Counted from the first letter of the stretch, positions 1 through 9,417 are shown. The stretch: 64,000 nt of DNA from Mammaliicoccus lentus (GCF_002902755.1 NZ_PPRS01000005.1:22118-86117); one strand, 5' to 3'. Program-made: numbers and translations. The notes: generated from the sequence alone by a model not told the origin.

Positions 1-306
1 ATTTTAGTTAATATATTATTATTAGCGATTGTATTTATGGGATGTGTAGCTACTTTATGGACGAATGCAACGGTACCAGATTTTGATTATAGACAAACAA
101 TTTCTGTGTGGTTTAGAGGTTTGTTGATTTTTAGACCTAATGCGGAATTAATGACTACTGTTCCGTGGACATTTAAGACGCATATTATTTTAGGGTTATT
201 GATAACAAGCATGTGGCCATTCACTCGATTAGTACATGTGTGGAGCGTGCCATTAACTTACTTTAGTAGAAGTTATATTATTTACAGAAAGCATAAAACG
301 AATTAA
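1..306 (+). CDS. narI: Respiratory nitrate reductase gamma subunit, C-terminal part
   Basis: The reading frame is open from base 1 and gives the last 101 residues of a membrane protein cut by the window edge. The end carries hydrophobic segments, then a His-containing stretch (RLVHVWSVPLTYFSR) and a basic tail, as in NarI, the b-type cytochrome that passes quinol electrons to NarHG. Its place directly before nreABC and narT is the staphylococcal nar order and supports the call. The N-terminal haem-binding part lies outside the window, so haem ligands cannot all be checked. Confidence 0.85.
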   Translation: MLVNILLLAIVFMGCVATLWTNATVPDFDYRQTISVWFRGLLIFRPNAELMTTVPWTFKTHIILGLLITSMWPFTRLVHVWSVPLTYFSRSYIIYRKHKTN

Positions 307-340
307 ACTAAAGGTGAAAAATGAGTTGAGGTGCTGAAAA

Positions 341-784
341 ATGTCTGATGATTTTAATTTTCAAGAAAAACTTGATCAAATTAGAAATAAGTATGATTTT
401 GATTTTGCTGGTATCGCTATGGCTTTGGACACAAATTTGTCTAGTCACATAAAATGGCAGTATGTATCTGGAAATTTGAATCATAGATATAAAAACATCA
501 TTTTAAGAAACGGCAGGGGTATAGCAGGAATTGTAATTAAGAGTGGTAAAGAAATGATTCTTCATAATATTAAAGACAGCATTTACAATGACCAAGTCTT
601 TAATTATCCGATTATTCAAAGCGAGGAATTAACTGCTCTTATTGCATTTCCATTATGGATTAAAAATAGAGTGAAGGGTGTTCTATTGTTAGGACAAAGA
701 AACGATAAACGATTACCAAATTTAGAACAATTGCATTTTTCTAGTTTTGGCCCTTTTCAAAGAGAGGATATGATTAATTCATGA
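341..784 (+). CDS. nreA: Nitrate receptor protein NreA (GAF domain)
   Basis: This 147-residue protein is a single GAF-type domain. In staphylococci NreA binds nitrate and controls the kinase NreB, so that nitrate genes are only fully induced when nitrate is present and oxygen is low. Length and the central GRGIAGIVIKSGKEM stretch fit the family. A ribosome binding site (TGAGGTG) sits before the ATG, 35 bases after narI. The stop codon overlaps the start of nreB (ATGA), indicating translational coupling within a nar-nre transcript. Confidence 0.92.
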   Translation: MSDDFNFQEKLDQIRNKYDFDFAGIAMALDTNLSSHIKWQYVSGNLNHRYKNIILRNGRGIAGIVIKSGKEMILHNIKDSIYNDQVFNYPIIQSEELTALIAFPLWIKNRVKGVLLLGQRNDKRLPNLEQLHFSSFGPFQREDMINS

Positions 785-1815
785 GTGTAGATAACGCTTC
801 AAAATTAAACAATATTTTAAAGCAGTATTATGAAAAAACAAGTGAAATGATCGTCTTTTTAAATAGTAAAGGACAAATTATTGATATGAATAAAGCGGCT
901 AGAAAAATCATTTCAGAAGATAATCAAGAGCCTTTGACACATGCTATATGTAGTAGGTGTGAAGGTTATTCAAATGAATACGCACTACAATCGTGTAGAG
1001 ATTGTTTCTTAGAATCAACGAACATTGGTAATACAAGCTTCCAAGTATTTATGCAAACAAACAGTGGATCAGTAGAACCTTTCACTGCGACTTATCAAAC
1101 GATTAGCCAAGAAGAAGATATCATGGTGTACACGCTACAAAATGTGTCCCCACAAATTGAAAGACAACAAAAATTACATCAACAAACAATGATGCAAAAG
1201 ATCATTTCAGCACAAGAAAATGAAAGAAAAAGAATTTCAAGAGAACTACATGACGGTGTTGTTCAAGAATTATTAAATGTCAGTGTAGAGTTGAGATTAC
1301 TTAAATACCAAGATGATATAGATCAATTGAAAACTCAGTCACAAGATATAGAAAGTATAATGTCTAGATTAATAGATGATATTCGCAATTTATCTTTAGA
1401 GTTAAGACCATCTTCATTAGATGACTTAGGTTTAAATGCTGCATTTAAATCATATTTCAAACAGTTGGAGAAGAACTTTGGATTTATAGTTCATTATCAC
1501 TTTGATTCTGTTGAGCTTAGATTTAACCCAGAAATTGAAACAGTTGTTTACCGAATTGTCCAAGAAGCGGTATTTAATTCTTTAAAATATGCTAATGTAG
1601 ATAGTGTTGATGTACACATGTTATTTGAAGACAATATGATTCAAGTAGAAGTGGCTGATCAAGGTGCCGGTTTTGTTATTGGAAGTCAACCTAAAGGGTC
1701 AGGGCTAGGTCTGTATGGCATGCAAGAGCGTGCAGAAATAGTAGGTGGTAGCGTTAATATTGAAAGCAAAATAGGTAAAGGTACTAACATTAAATTAAAA
1801 GTGCCAATAGCATAA
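781..1815 (+). CDS. nreB: Oxygen-sensing histidine kinase NreB
   Basis: A 344-residue soluble sensor kinase of the NarX/DegS (HisKA_3) type. The N-terminal PAS-like domain carries four cysteines, C57, C60, C72 and C75, the set that in NreB holds an oxygen-labile [4Fe-4S] cluster. The phospho-acceptor box [10 protein letters not shown] has His157, and the C-terminal HATPase has the expected N-box and GSGLGLYGM glycine box. There are no membrane segments, so it acts in the cytoplasm. With the cluster intact (no oxygen) it should phosphorylate NreC. It overlaps nreA by four bases. Confidence 0.95.
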   Translation: MSVDNASKLNNILKQYYEKTSEMIVFLNSKGQIIDMNKAARKIISEDNQEPLTHAICSRCEGYSNEYALQSCRDCFLESTNIGNTSFQVFMQTNSGSVEPFTATYQTISQEEDIMVYTLQNVSPQIERQQKLHQQTMMQKIISAQENERKRISRELHDGVVQELLNVSVELRLLKYQDDIDQLKTQSQDIESIMSRLIDDIRNLSLELRPSSLDDLGLNAAFKSYFKQLEKNFGFIVHYHFDSVELRFNPEIETVVYRIVQEAVFNSLKYANVDSVDVHMLFEDNMIQVEVADQGAGFVIGSQPKGSGLGLYGMQERAEIVGGSVNIESKIGKGTNIKLKVPIA

Positions 1816-1831
1816 ACGTGGAGGAAGACAA

Positions 1832-2485
1832 ATGAAACTCGTAATTGCAGATGATCATGCAGTTGTTAGAACAGGTTTTTCTATGATATTAAACTATCAA
1901 GAAGATATGGAAGTAGTGGCAACTGCCGCAGATGGAATAGAAGCATATCAAATGGTTGCTAAACATAAGCCTGATGTATTGATTATGGATTTAAGTATGC
2001 CGCCAGGTGAATCTGGATTAATTGCGACGGGTAAAATTTCAGAAGATTTTAAGGAAACTAAAATACTTATATTAACGATGTTTGACGATGAAGAATATCT
2101 GTTTCATGTTTTAAGAAATGGAGCTAAAGGTTATATCTTGAAAAATGCGCCTGATGAAGAATTAATTCATGCAGTAAGAACAGTTTATAAAGATGAAATG
2201 TATATTGATTCGAAAGTTACGAGTGCACTTGTTAATGAGCTTGTTAACCCAAGTAACCAATCAGATACTAACTCGAATGATCCATTTAAAATTTTATCTC
2301 AAAGAGAATTAGAGATACTTCCTTTAATCGCAAAAGGGTACGGAAATAAAGACATAGCTGAAAAGTTATTTGTCTCAGTAAAAACAATCGAAGCACATAA
2401 AGCACGAATTATGGATAAACTTAATTTAAAATCTCGTCCAGAATTAGTTGAATATGCTATGAAGAAAAAATTATTAGATTTTTAA
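1832..2485 (+). CDS. nreC: Response regulator NreC (NarL/FixJ family)
   Basis: A 217-residue two-domain regulator. The receiver domain (about 1-120) has the acidic pair D7/D8, phospho-acceptor D53 and a conserved lysine in GYILK; the C-terminal LuxR-type helix-turn-helix (about 150-217) has [14 protein letters not shown] and SVKTIEAHK. NreC activates nar, nir and narT genes in staphylococci. It follows nreB by 16 bases with a GGAGG site, and a strong terminator follows the stop, closing the operon. Confidence 0.95.
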   Translation: MKLVIADDHAVVRTGFSMILNYQEDMEVVATAADGIEAYQMVAKHKPDVLIMDLSMPPGESGLIATGKISEDFKETKILILTMFDDEEYLFHVLRNGAKGYILKNAPDEELIHAVRTVYKDEMYIDSKVTSALVNELVNPSNQSDTNSNDPFKILSQRELEILPLIAKGYGNKDIAEKLFVSVKTIEAHKARIMDKLNLKSRPELVEYAMKKKLLDF

Positions 2486-2523
2486 ATGGTTAATCACCAT
2501 ATCGTACGAATCAATAGGATATA

Positions 2524-2567
2524 AAGTTGTAACGTGCAAGGACATCGAGCCTTGTACGTTATTTTTT
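2524..2567 (+). terminator. Terminator of the nar-nreABC operon
   Basis: An 11-base-pair stem (AACGTGCAAGG at 2531-2541 with CCTTGTACGTT at 2550-2560, one G-U pair) has an 8-base loop and is followed by ATTTTTTG. It lies 45 bases after the nreC stop. Flanking AAGTTGTA and TACAACTT can extend the stem. Confidence 0.88.
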
Positions 2568-2605
2568 GATGATACAACTTATAGTGGCAAGAGATGACTT
2601 GCTTG

Positions 2606-2728
2606 TTGAATTAAGTATGACAATAATCCAAGTAGAACACCTTTTGTTGGATTAATTAAGTTGAAAATCCAATAAGAGCTCAATTTATTAGATTAACTAT
2701 CAATTTAGCTTTGAATTTCACTTGAACG
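2606..2728. repeat. Three 41-base tandem hairpin units, locus A
   Basis: Units begin at 2606, 2647 and 2688, a spacing of 41 bases each time. The best unit (2647) starts TTGGATTAATTAAG and carries GAAAATCCAA, so TTGGATT and AATCCAA can pair as a 7-base-pair stem around a 12-base loop. The outer two units are more diverged. The same unit with the same spacing recurs at 51126-51248. It lies in the non-coding gap between nreC and narT. Confidence 0.8.
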
Positions 2729-2735
2729 AATTTGT

Positions 2736-2812
2736 AAAGTGCTGACGCCCAAGGGAATAGTATGCGCGAGAGACTACAGGCTCGAGCCATACTCTAGATA
2801 ACCATGCACTTT
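2736..2812 (+). ncRNA. Structured element upstream of narT, family not recognised
   Basis: Nested complementary blocks: AAAGTGC (2736-2742) pairs with GCACTTT (2806-2812), and AGTATG (2759-2764) pairs with CATACT (2788-2793), with CGAG/CTCG able to extend the inner stem around the loop segment AGACTACAGG. The GC content and lack of an open frame differ from the AT-rich surroundings, suggesting a folded RNA or protein-binding site. It could be a cis element of narT or a small RNA. I recall similar sequence in staphylococcal intergenic regions but cannot name it with confidence. Confidence 0.45.
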
Positions 2813-2839
2813 CAAATCAGCAGATTAGGAGAATTATTT

Positions 2840-2912
2840 TGAGTTAAGTACTTCTACCTCACACCCATTACTTTATAGGGAAATTACTGAAGGAGGTAAG
2901 GGGAATTCCTTA
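2840..2912 (+). promoter_or_regulatory. Candidate narT control region
   Basis: The stretch holds three heptamers resembling the NarL-type TACYYMT motif (TACTTCT 2849-2855, TACCTCA 2855-2861, TACTTTA 2869-2875), a TAGGG half-site at 2876-2880, and a TAAGG-N6-CCTTA inverted repeat at 2897-2912. NreC is a NarL relative and narT is a known NreC target, so this is the likely activation site. The exact binding sequence is inferred. There is no good -35/-10 pair here, as expected for an activator-dependent promoter. Confidence 0.4.
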
Positions 2913-2990
2913 TGTGCAGTTTTTCACAAATAACCTAAAATGTAGTTGAAAAGAGTTTTAAATTATCTACAAATAAAAAGGGTGAAAGTC

Positions 2991-4151
2991 ATGAAAAACA
3001 ACACAGGTAAAGTCCAATTACCGTTACAAACCTTAAGCTTAATGGCAGGATTTATGGTGTGGAGTATTTTAGCTCCTTTAATGCCATACATATCACAAGA
3101 TTTTAACGTACCAGAAAGTCAGAAAGCTATTATTTTAGCGATACCTGTTATTCTAGGTTCAATTCTAAGAATTCCTATTGGTTATTACACAAACTTAATT
3201 GGATCTAGACTTGTCTTTTTAATTAGTTTTATTATTTTAATTTTTCCAGTATTTTATTTAAGTCAAGCAACTTCAACTACAGGACTAATGATAGCTGGAT
3301 TCTTTATTGGTTTAGGTGGTGCGGTGTTTTCAGTTGGTGTTACATCGATTCCTAAATATTATCCGAAAGAAAAACATGGTTTTGCTAATGGTATATACGG
3401 TATGGGTAATTTAGGTACAGCTGTTTCATCATTTTTAGCTCCACCAATAGCAGGGGCTATAGGTTGGCAACATACTGTTCAATTATATGTACTAGTAATG
3501 GCGTTATTTGCTATTTTGATGTTTGTTTTTGGAGATAAACAAGAGCCTAAAGTTAAAGTACCTATGTTAAAACAAACTAAACAAGTAGCAAACAACTATA
3601 AACTTTACTATTTCAGTTTTTGGTATTTCATCACATTTGGTGCATTCGTAGCTTTCGGATTATTTTTACCAAACTTTTTAGTAGGACACTTTGAAATCGA
3701 CAAAGTAGATGCAGGGATACGAACTGGTGTGTTTATCGCAATAGCTACAATATTAAGACCAATTGGTGGTATGTTAGGCGATAAATTTAATGCATTAAAT
3801 ATGTTGAAAATATTCTTTGGCATTATGATAGCTGGTGCTTTAATACTAGCATTATCAAATCATATCATGTTATTTACAATTGGTTGCTTAACAATCAGTG
3901 TGTCTGCAGGTATTGGAAATGGACTAATTTTCAAACTTGTTCCTACTTATTTCAGCAAAGAAGCTGGTGTAGTAAACGGAATCGTATCAATGATGGGCGG
4001 TTTAGGAGGATTTTTCCCACCACTTATTATTACTATGGTCACAGCCTTAACAGGTTCAAACCATTTAGCATTTTTCTTGTTAGCGATATTTGGTTTAGTA
4101 GCTTTAATCTCGATGATGCATATGACAAAAGTAGAAAAGAAAACAATTTAA
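2991..4151 (+). CDS. narT: Nitrate/nitrite transporter NarT
   Basis: A 386-residue, 12-segment major facilitator protein of the NarK family. The nitrate signatures are visible: [11 protein letters not shown] in the fifth segment region and [12 protein letters not shown] near the eleventh, with arginines in LRIPIGY and [11 protein letters not shown] likely to bind the anion. It imports nitrate for the reductase and can export nitrite. An upstream in-frame TTG at 2946 exists, but the ATG at 2991 has the AAAGGGTGAAAG site and gives the usual length. No clear terminator follows. Confidence 0.93.
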   Translation: MKNNTGKVQLPLQTLSLMAGFMVWSILAPLMPYISQDFNVPESQKAIILAIPVILGSILRIPIGYYTNLIGSRLVFLISFIILIFPVFYLSQATSTTGLMIAGFFIGLGGAVFSVGVTSIPKYYPKEKHGFANGIYGMGNLGTAVSSFLAPPIAGAIGWQHTVQLYVLVMALFAILMFVFGDKQEPKVKVPMLKQTKQVANNYKLYYFSFWYFITFGAFVAFGLFLPNFLVGHFEIDKVDAGIRTGVFIAIATILRPIGGMLGDKFNALNMLKIFFGIMIAGALILALSNHIMLFTIGCLTISVSAGIGNGLIFKLVPTYFSKEAGVVNGIVSMMGGLGGFFPPLIITMVTALTGSNHLAFFLLAIFGLVALISMMHMTKVEKKTI

Positions 4152-4283
4152 TGTTCTTAGGGGGTGGAACATAATCAATGTCTCAAACTCGTTAGTTATA
4201 GTAGCACTATAAAATCTTTTTAAAATTAGGATTTCTGTACCGCTCCCTAAATTATTATATTTCTGTTCAATTCCCTCTATTGA

Positions 4284-4312
4284 TTGAGGATATTGCAATT
4301 TCAATCTATAAT
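4284..4312 (+). promoter_or_regulatory. Promoter of moeB
   Basis: A sigma-A type pair TTGAGG (4284-4289) and TATAAT (4307-4312) is spaced by 17 bases. Transcription would begin near 4319, giving a leader of about 25 bases before moeB. Confidence 0.65.
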
Positions 4313-4343
4313 GGAGATAAAGAGTCGTGAAAGGTTGGTATAA

Positions 4344-5345
4344 ATGAACGAACGATATTCTCGTCAAATTTTATTTGATAAAATTGGTGAAAAAGGACAA
4401 GAAAATATAGCAAAAAGTAATGTGACAATAGTAGGGATGGGTGCACTTGGAACGCATGTTGCGGAACAGTTAACACGCTCAGGGATAGCGCGATTAAATA
4501 TTATAGATCGTGATTATGTAGAAGTATCAAACTTGCAAAGACAAACGTTATTTACTGAAAGTGATATAAAAGAAATGCTTCCAAAAGTAGTCGCTGCAGA
4601 AAAACATTTAAGAAAAATTAGAGAAGATATAACAATAAAAACTTATATCGCACAATGTGACGCTAAATTATTACAAGAAGTTGCAAGATATTCTGATGTC
4701 ATCATTGATGCCACAGATAATTTTAATACGAGATTATTAATAAATGATTTTGCATATAAAATGAATATTCCATGGATTTATGGTGCTTGCTTAGAATCTA
4801 CATATGTTCAAGCTACATTTATCCCAGAAAAAACACCGTGCTTTAATTGTTTATTACCAGAAATCCCGGCTATAAATCGCACTTGTGATACTGTTGGTGT
4901 CATTAATCCAGCAGTTACTATGGCGACGAGCTTACAAGTAACAGATGCGCTTAAAATTTTATCTGGAGAAGAGTTTACGCCGAAGTTAACATTCGGTGAT
5001 GTATGGGAAGGTGACCATCAATCATTTGGTTTTACACAAATGAAACGAGATGAATGTGAAACATGCGGAGAAAATCCAACTTATCCTCATTTATCATCAT
5101 CAAGTCAAATGATTACTGAGCTGTGTGGTCGCGATACAATTCAATATATTAATGAAAAGTTAAATCGCCCAGCTATTGAAAAGTTTATAGCTCAAAATGG
5201 TTTGTTGCATAAATCAAATGCTTATATGATTCAATATTTATATGATGATCACCGAGTTGTTGCTTTTAATAACGGAAGATTATTAATTCACGATATCGGA
5301 TCTGTAGAAGAGGGTAAACAATTTGTAGAAAATATGTTTGGCTAG
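4344..5345 (+). CDS. moeB: Molybdopterin-synthase adenylyltransferase MoeB
   Basis: A 333-residue E1-like ThiF/MoeB enzyme that adenylates the C-terminal glycine of MoaD so that sulfur can be loaded. The nucleotide loop GMGALGTHVAEQL lies at 31-43, the DATDN Mg-ATP motif at 122-126, zinc cysteines C166/C169 and C238/C241, and the conserved Cys181 follows NRT. The C-terminal 80 residues lack an obvious full rhodanese domain. It is the first gene of the Moco cluster, 11 bases before moaB. ThiF is the alternative, but the neighbours favour MoeB. Confidence 0.9.
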   Translation: MNERYSRQILFDKIGEKGQENIAKSNVTIVGMGALGTHVAEQLTRSGIARLNIIDRDYVEVSNLQRQTLFTESDIKEMLPKVVAAEKHLRKIREDITIKTYIAQCDAKLLQEVARYSDVIIDATDNFNTRLLINDFAYKMNIPWIYGACLESTYVQATFIPEKTPCFNCLLPEIPAINRTCDTVGVINPAVTMATSLQVTDALKILSGEEFTPKLTFGDVWEGDHQSFGFTQMKRDECETCGENPTYPHLSSSSQMITELCGRDTIQYINEKLNRPAIEKFIAQNGLLHKSNAYMIQYLYDDHRVVAFNNGRLLIHDIGSVEEGKQFVENMFG

Positions 5346-5356
5346 GAGGTTAAATA

Positions 5357-5857
5357 ATGAGTGTGATTGATAAAATTGATAGAAATATAAACATTGCAGT
5401 TTTAACAGTTAGTGATACTAGAAATAAAGAAACTGATAAAGGTGGGCAACTTGTTCTATCTTATTTAAATGGTATGAATGTGTCGGTAAAAGAAGAGCAT
5501 TATAAAATAGTTAGAGATGATGCATCTTTTATACGAGAAGCTATTCAAACATGGCTATCTCAAGATATTGACGCCATTATAACAACAGGCGGGACAGGTA
5601 TAAGTCCACGAGATGTTACAATCGAAGCAATTACACCGTTATTTGACAAAGAAATAGAAGGCTTTGGAGAAATATTTAGATATTTGAGCTATACAGAAGA
5701 TGTAGGTTCTCGTGCAATTTTATCTAGAGCAGTCGCTGGAACAGTAGGTGAGCAAATTATAATGTCTATACCAGGGTCAACTGGCGCTGTGAAATTGGCA
5801 ATGGAAAAGCTCATAACTAAAGAATTAAATCATTTAGTGTATGAGCTTAATAAGTAA
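5357..5857 (+). CDS. moaB: Molybdopterin adenylyltransferase MoaB/MogA
   Basis: A 166-residue MoCF-domain protein that adenylates molybdopterin before molybdate insertion by MoeA. The substrate loop [16 protein letters not shown] (about 75-90) and the [13 protein letters not shown] motif near 137-149 are intact. An AGGAGG site precedes the ATG, 11 bases after moeB. Its stop is one base from the stop of moaC on the opposite strand, with no terminator between. Confidence 0.92.
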   Translation: MSVIDKIDRNINIAVLTVSDTRNKETDKGGQLVLSYLNGMNVSVKEEHYKIVRDDASFIREAIQTWLSQDIDAIITTGGTGISPRDVTIEAITPLFDKEIEGFGEIFRYLSYTEDVGSRAILSRAVAGTVGEQIIMSIPGSTGAVKLAMEKLITKELNHLVYELNK

Positions 5858-5858
5858 A

Positions 5859-6338
5859 TTATTGACGATTGAAGTCTCCATTAACGCCTCCGGATTTATG
5901 AGATAAATAAGTCTCACCAATAATCATGCCTTTGTCTACAGCTTTACACATATCATAAATTGTTAAAGCTGATACACTGGCAGCCGTTAATGCTTCCATT
6001 TCAACGCCAGTTTGGCCTTTAGTCTTAACTGTTGCAGTTATATTTAAGTTATTCAAATCTTCAACATCCCAGTTAAATTCGATATCAATACCTGTAAGTT
6101 GTAAAGGATGACACATAGGAATAAGCTGACTCGTGTTTTTCGCAGCCATAATACCTGCAATTTGAGCAGTTCCTAGTACGTCACCTTTTTTGTTTTTACC
6201 ATTTTGAATTTGGTTATAAATTTTTTCATTAACTTGAATACTTGAATGAGCGACAGCAATTCTTGTACTTGTTTCTTTATTTGAAACGTCTACCATTTTC
6301 GCTCGACCTTGTTCATTAAAATGTGTGAAATCTGACAT
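5859..6338 (-). CDS. moaC: Cyclic pyranopterin monophosphate synthase MoaC
   Basis: A 159-residue protein that completes, after MoaA, conversion of GTP to cyclic pyranopterin monophosphate. Family motifs [30 protein letters not shown] and DMCKAVDKG are visible, including the catalytic lysine region. It alone in the Moco cluster runs on the minus strand, convergent with moaB and divergent from moeA. A GAAAGGATG site lies before the ATG. Confidence 0.95.
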   Translation of the reverse strand: MSDFTHFNEQGRAKMVDVSNKETSTRIAVAHSSIQVNEKIYNQIQNGKNKKGDVLGTAQIAGIMAAKNTSQLIPMCHPLQLTGIDIEFNWDVEDLNNLNITATVKTKGQTGVEMEALTAASVSALTIYDMCKAVDKGMIIGETYLSHKSGGVNGDFNRQ

Positions 6339-6407
6339 GTATAATCATCCTTTCTTAAGTTTATTATAACATGTGAACATAGTTAAATTATGAATGGAGT
6401 GCATATT

Positions 6408-7667
6408 ATGACAGTTGAAATTAGAAAACCAATACCAGTTGATGATGCGATAAAACGTGTTATTGAAGTTGTTGAGAATAAAGATCCTATTACAGTACAT
6501 ATTGATGATGCTCTGGATTATATATTGGCGGAAGATGTTATCGCTACATATGATATTCCTAGATTTAATAAATCACCATTCGATGGCTTTGCTATCAATA
6601 GCAAAGATTCAGAAGGGGCAGAAAGTAATAACCGAATACAATTCGACGTAGTTGATCACATTGGAGCAGGAACACCATCTAAAGTGCGTATTAAAGGTTA
6701 CGAAGCGGTTCGTATTATGACTGGAGCTCCTATACCTGAAGGTGCAGATGCAGTCGTTATGTTTGAACAAACGACAGAAAATGAAAATGGATTTACAATT
6801 AGAAAATCTTTTAAAACTGGAGAAAATATTGCATTTAAAGGTGAAGAATGTACGGAAGATGATGTTGTATTAGAAAAAGGTCAATTGGTTAACAGTGGTG
6901 TTATAGCTGTGTTAGCTACTTTTGGTTATGAAAAAGTAAAGGTATTTAAAAGACCGACAGTAGCTATTATTGCAACAGGTAGTGAGTTAGTAGGACCTAA
7001 TGAACCATTAGAACCAGGTAAAATCAGAAATTCAAATGGCCCAATGATTAAAGCGTTATGTGACCAAATGAATATTCAATCCAAAACTTATAAAATACAA
7101 GAGGATAACTTACAAGGATGTACTGAAAGTGTAAATAAAGCACTGTCAGAAAATGATATTGTCATTACTACAGGTGGTGTATCAGTAGGCGACTTTGATT
7201 ATTTACCACAAGTATATAAAGAAATTGGTGCAGAAGTATTATTTAATAAAGTACAAATGAGACCTGGTAGTGTTACAACAGTAGCTTATAAAAATGACAA
7301 ACTATTATTTGGGTTATCAGGTAACCCTTCTGCATGTTATTCGGGTTTTCATTTATTCACAAAGCCAACTATTCTAAGAATGATGGCAAGTAAAGATATA
7401 TATCCAGTTATTATAAATGCTAAATTAGGTGAAGACTTTAAAAAACCAAATCCTTTTACTAGATTCATTCGAGGTAAACTCTCATTTACAAACGACGGGG
7501 TAATTGCTGTTCCATCAGGTTTTAATAAATCAAACGCTGTGGTTGCAATAGCAAAAAGCAACGGAATGATCATATTGCCGAGTGGTACTAGAGGTTACAG
7601 TAAAGGTGATGAAGTAAAGGTATTACTTACTGATCATCAATCATACGAAAGTAATTTAAATATATGA
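6408..7667 (+). CDS. moeA: Molybdopterin molybdenumtransferase MoeA
   Basis: A 419-residue enzyme that inserts molybdate into adenylated molybdopterin. Visible motifs are SPFDGFAI in domain I, MTGAPIPEGADAVVMFE, the MoCF loop TTGGVSVGDFDYLP, and GLSGNPSACYSGF. The ATG at 6408 is chosen because GGAG precedes it at the right distance; an in-frame ATG at 6390 would lack a site. The stop overlaps the mobB start. It is divergent from moaC across a 69-base gap that must hold both promoters. Confidence 0.95.
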   Translation: MTVEIRKPIPVDDAIKRVIEVVENKDPITVHIDDALDYILAEDVIATYDIPRFNKSPFDGFAINSKDSEGAESNNRIQFDVVDHIGAGTPSKVRIKGYEAVRIMTGAPIPEGADAVVMFEQTTENENGFTIRKSFKTGENIAFKGEECTEDDVVLEKGQLVNSGVIAVLATFGYEKVKVFKRPTVAIIATGSELVGPNEPLEPGKIRNSNGPMIKALCDQMNIQSKTYKIQEDNLQGCTESVNKALSENDIVITTGGVSVGDFDYLPQVYKEIGAEVLFNKVQMRPGSVTTVAYKNDKLLFGLSGNPSACYSGFHLFTKPTILRMMASKDIYPVIINAKLGEDFKKPNPFTRFIRGKLSFTNDGVIAVPSGFNKSNAVVAIAKSNGMIILPSGTRGYSKGDEVKVLLTDHQSYESNLNI

Positions 7668-8128
7668 AAATCATGCAAATTGTAGGTTATAAAAATAGTG
7701 GTAAAACAACTTTGATTAATGAATTAATTAAAATATGCCAAGAATACCAGTTATCTGTTTCGACGATTAAACACCATGGGCATGGAACACAAGATATATC
7801 TTTAAATCATAAAGAAGTAGATAGTCTTTCATTTATTAATAATGGTGCAGAAGAAAGTATCGTTTTGGGACATGAATTAATTGAACGTGTCACAAAAGTT
7901 CAACGTTCATTAACAGAAATTATTAACAAAGATTTATCCATACAACCAGATATTTTATTGATTGAAGGATTCAAATCTGAAGATTACCCTAAAGTAGTAT
8001 TGGGTGAAAATACAGATAATCTAAACGATAAATTAAGCAATGTAGTCTATAACTTTAATGCATACAATCAAGATGAAAGAAAACTATTTCTTGATTGGTT
8101 TAAAAAATGGTTATTCCAAAAAGAGTAG
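7664..8128 (+). CDS. mobB: Molybdopterin-guanine dinucleotide adapter MobB
   Basis: A 154-residue P-loop GTPase-like protein. The Walker A loop GYKNSGKTT is at residues 8-16, with STIKHHGHG and LLIEGFKSEDYPK further on, as in MobB. It assists MobA in making the guanine dinucleotide form of the cofactor. The ATG overlaps the last codons of moeA, so translation is probably coupled. Confidence 0.9.
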   Translation: MKIMQIVGYKNSGKTTLINELIKICQEYQLSVSTIKHHGHGTQDISLNHKEVDSLSFINNGAEESIVLGHELIERVTKVQRSLTEIINKDLSIQPDILLIEGFKSEDYPKVVLGENTDNLNDKLSNVVYNFNAYNQDERKLFLDWFKKWLFQKE

Positions 8129-8136
8129 GTGCAATT

Positions 8137-8583
8137 ATGAAACAATTTGAAATTGTCTCTGAACCAATAAATCCAGAAAAATATAGAGAATGGACATTAA
8201 ACTCACGACAAGGAGCTATTGTAGTATTTACAGGACATGTGAGAGAATGGACAAAAGGCATCAAGACAGAATATTTAGCATATGAAGCTTATAAGCCTAT
8301 GGCTGAGAAAAAAATGGCTCAAATAGGCGAAGAAATTGAAGAAAAGTGGCCAGGTACAATTATTGCAATTGCCCATAGAATTGGTGAGTTACAAATTTCT
8401 GATATTGCAGTTGTTATTAGTGTTTCTTCACCTCATAGGCACGATGCATATGCGGCAAATGAATATGCTATAGAGCGTATAAAAGAAATTGTACCAATAT
8501 GGAAAAAAGAGATATGGGAAGATGGTGAAGAATGGCAAGGTTCCCAAAAACAATACCATTCTTCAATTAAAATGGAGGACTGA
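8137..8583 (+). CDS. moaE: Molybdopterin synthase catalytic subunit MoaE
   Basis: A 148-residue large subunit of molybdopterin synthase, which puts two sulfurs from MoaD-thiocarboxylate onto the pyranopterin. The FTGHVREWTKG loop, SVSSPHRHDAY and the PIWKKEIWEDGEEW lysine motif are intact. A longer in-frame start at 8107 lies inside mobB; the ATG at 8137 has AGGTG upstream and gives the normal family length. moaD follows two bases after its stop. Confidence 0.93.
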   Translation: MKQFEIVSEPINPEKYREWTLNSRQGAIVVFTGHVREWTKGIKTEYLAYEAYKPMAEKKMAQIGEEIEEKWPGTIIAIAHRIGELQISDIAVVISVSSPHRHDAYAANEYAIERIKEIVPIWKKEIWEDGEEWQGSQKQYHSSIKMED

Positions 8584-8585
8584 TT

Positions 8586-8819
8586 ATGAAAGTATTGTAT
8601 TTTGCTCATTTAAAAGAATTATTAAACAAAAAAGAAGAGCAAATTACGCTCAATAAAACATACTCTGTGTTAGAATTTAAGCAATATTTATTTGAAAATT
8701 ATCCGGAATTAAAAGGAGAAATTTTTCAAATAGCTGTTAATGAGGAGTTTGTGCAAGATGATGACACAATAACTAGTGATGCTACAGTTGCACTTATTCC
8801 ACCAGTTAGTGGAGGGTAA
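8586..8819 (+). CDS. moaD: Molybdopterin synthase sulfur carrier MoaD
   Basis: A 77-residue ubiquitin-like protein ending in PPVSGG. The terminal glycine is adenylated by MoeB and then carries the thiocarboxylate sulfur used by MoaE. The size, the beta-grasp pattern and position right after moaE make the call firm. A GGAGGACTG site overlaps the moaE end. Confidence 0.94.
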   Translation: MKVLYFAHLKELLNKKEEQITLNKTYSVLEFKQYLFENYPELKGEIFQIAVNEEFVQDDDTITSDATVALIPPVSGG

Positions 8820-8826
8820 AAGAAAA

Positions 8827-9417
8827 ATGATAGCAATAATTCTAGCTGGAGGACAATCCAGTCGTTTTGGTTCACCAAAAGCTTTTGCAACAATTGAAGG
8901 AGAAATATTCTATAAAAAAATTATTAAAACTTTGAATCAAACCAACTTATTCGAGAGAATTGTAATAAGTACAAATGAAACTTTAAAAGATTCATTTGAT
9001 TATAGTGATGTTGTAGTAGATGAACCAGTATATGCAAATAACGGTCCATTAAGCGGTATATACAGTGTAATGGAATCATACGATACCGAATGTTATTTTG
9101 TGATTGCATGTGATACACCGATGGTAACTGAAAAATCTATCAGTTATTTATATCAATTTTTTATATCTCGAGTAATGGAGGAACAGCTAGATATTGCTGG
9201 ATATGAAGCGAATGGTTTTAAAATGCCAACATTAGCATTTTATAGTCATCGTGTTAAAAGTGAAATTAAACAATCTTTAGATCAAGGTCAATATAGAATG
9301 AAAGAAATATATGAAAATAGACCTGCACAATGGTTAGATGTGGATGAAATAAATAATCAACATAATTGGTATAAAAATATTAACTATCAAGAGGATTTGA
9401 AAGAAATAGAGCATTAA
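8827..9417 (+). CDS. mobA: Molybdenum cofactor guanylyltransferase MobA
   Basis: A 196-residue nucleotidyltransferase that adds GMP to molybdopterin, making the form used by NarG. The signature [15 protein letters not shown] starts at residue 6, and an ACDTP metal motif is near residue 95. An in-frame ATG at 8776 lies inside moaD; the ATG at 8827 has GGAGGG at 8812 and the signature begins right after it, so it is preferred. It is somewhat short for the family but not truncated. Confidence 0.92.
   Translation: MIAIILAGGQSSRFGSPKAFATIEGEIFYKKIIKTLNQTNLFERIVISTNETLKDSFDYSDVVVDEPVYANNGPLSGIYSVMESYDTECYFVIACDTPMVTEKSISYLYQFFISRVMEEQLDIAGYEANGFKMPTLAFYSHRVKSEIKQSLDQGQYRMKEIYENRPAQWLDVDEINNQHNWYKNINYQEDLKEIEH

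Noticed and set aside
2736..2812. Molybdenum cofactor riboswitch or TPP-type riboswitch upstream of narT
   Set aside because: The stems and loop words do not match the consensus features I know for either class, so I keep it as an unnamed structured element.
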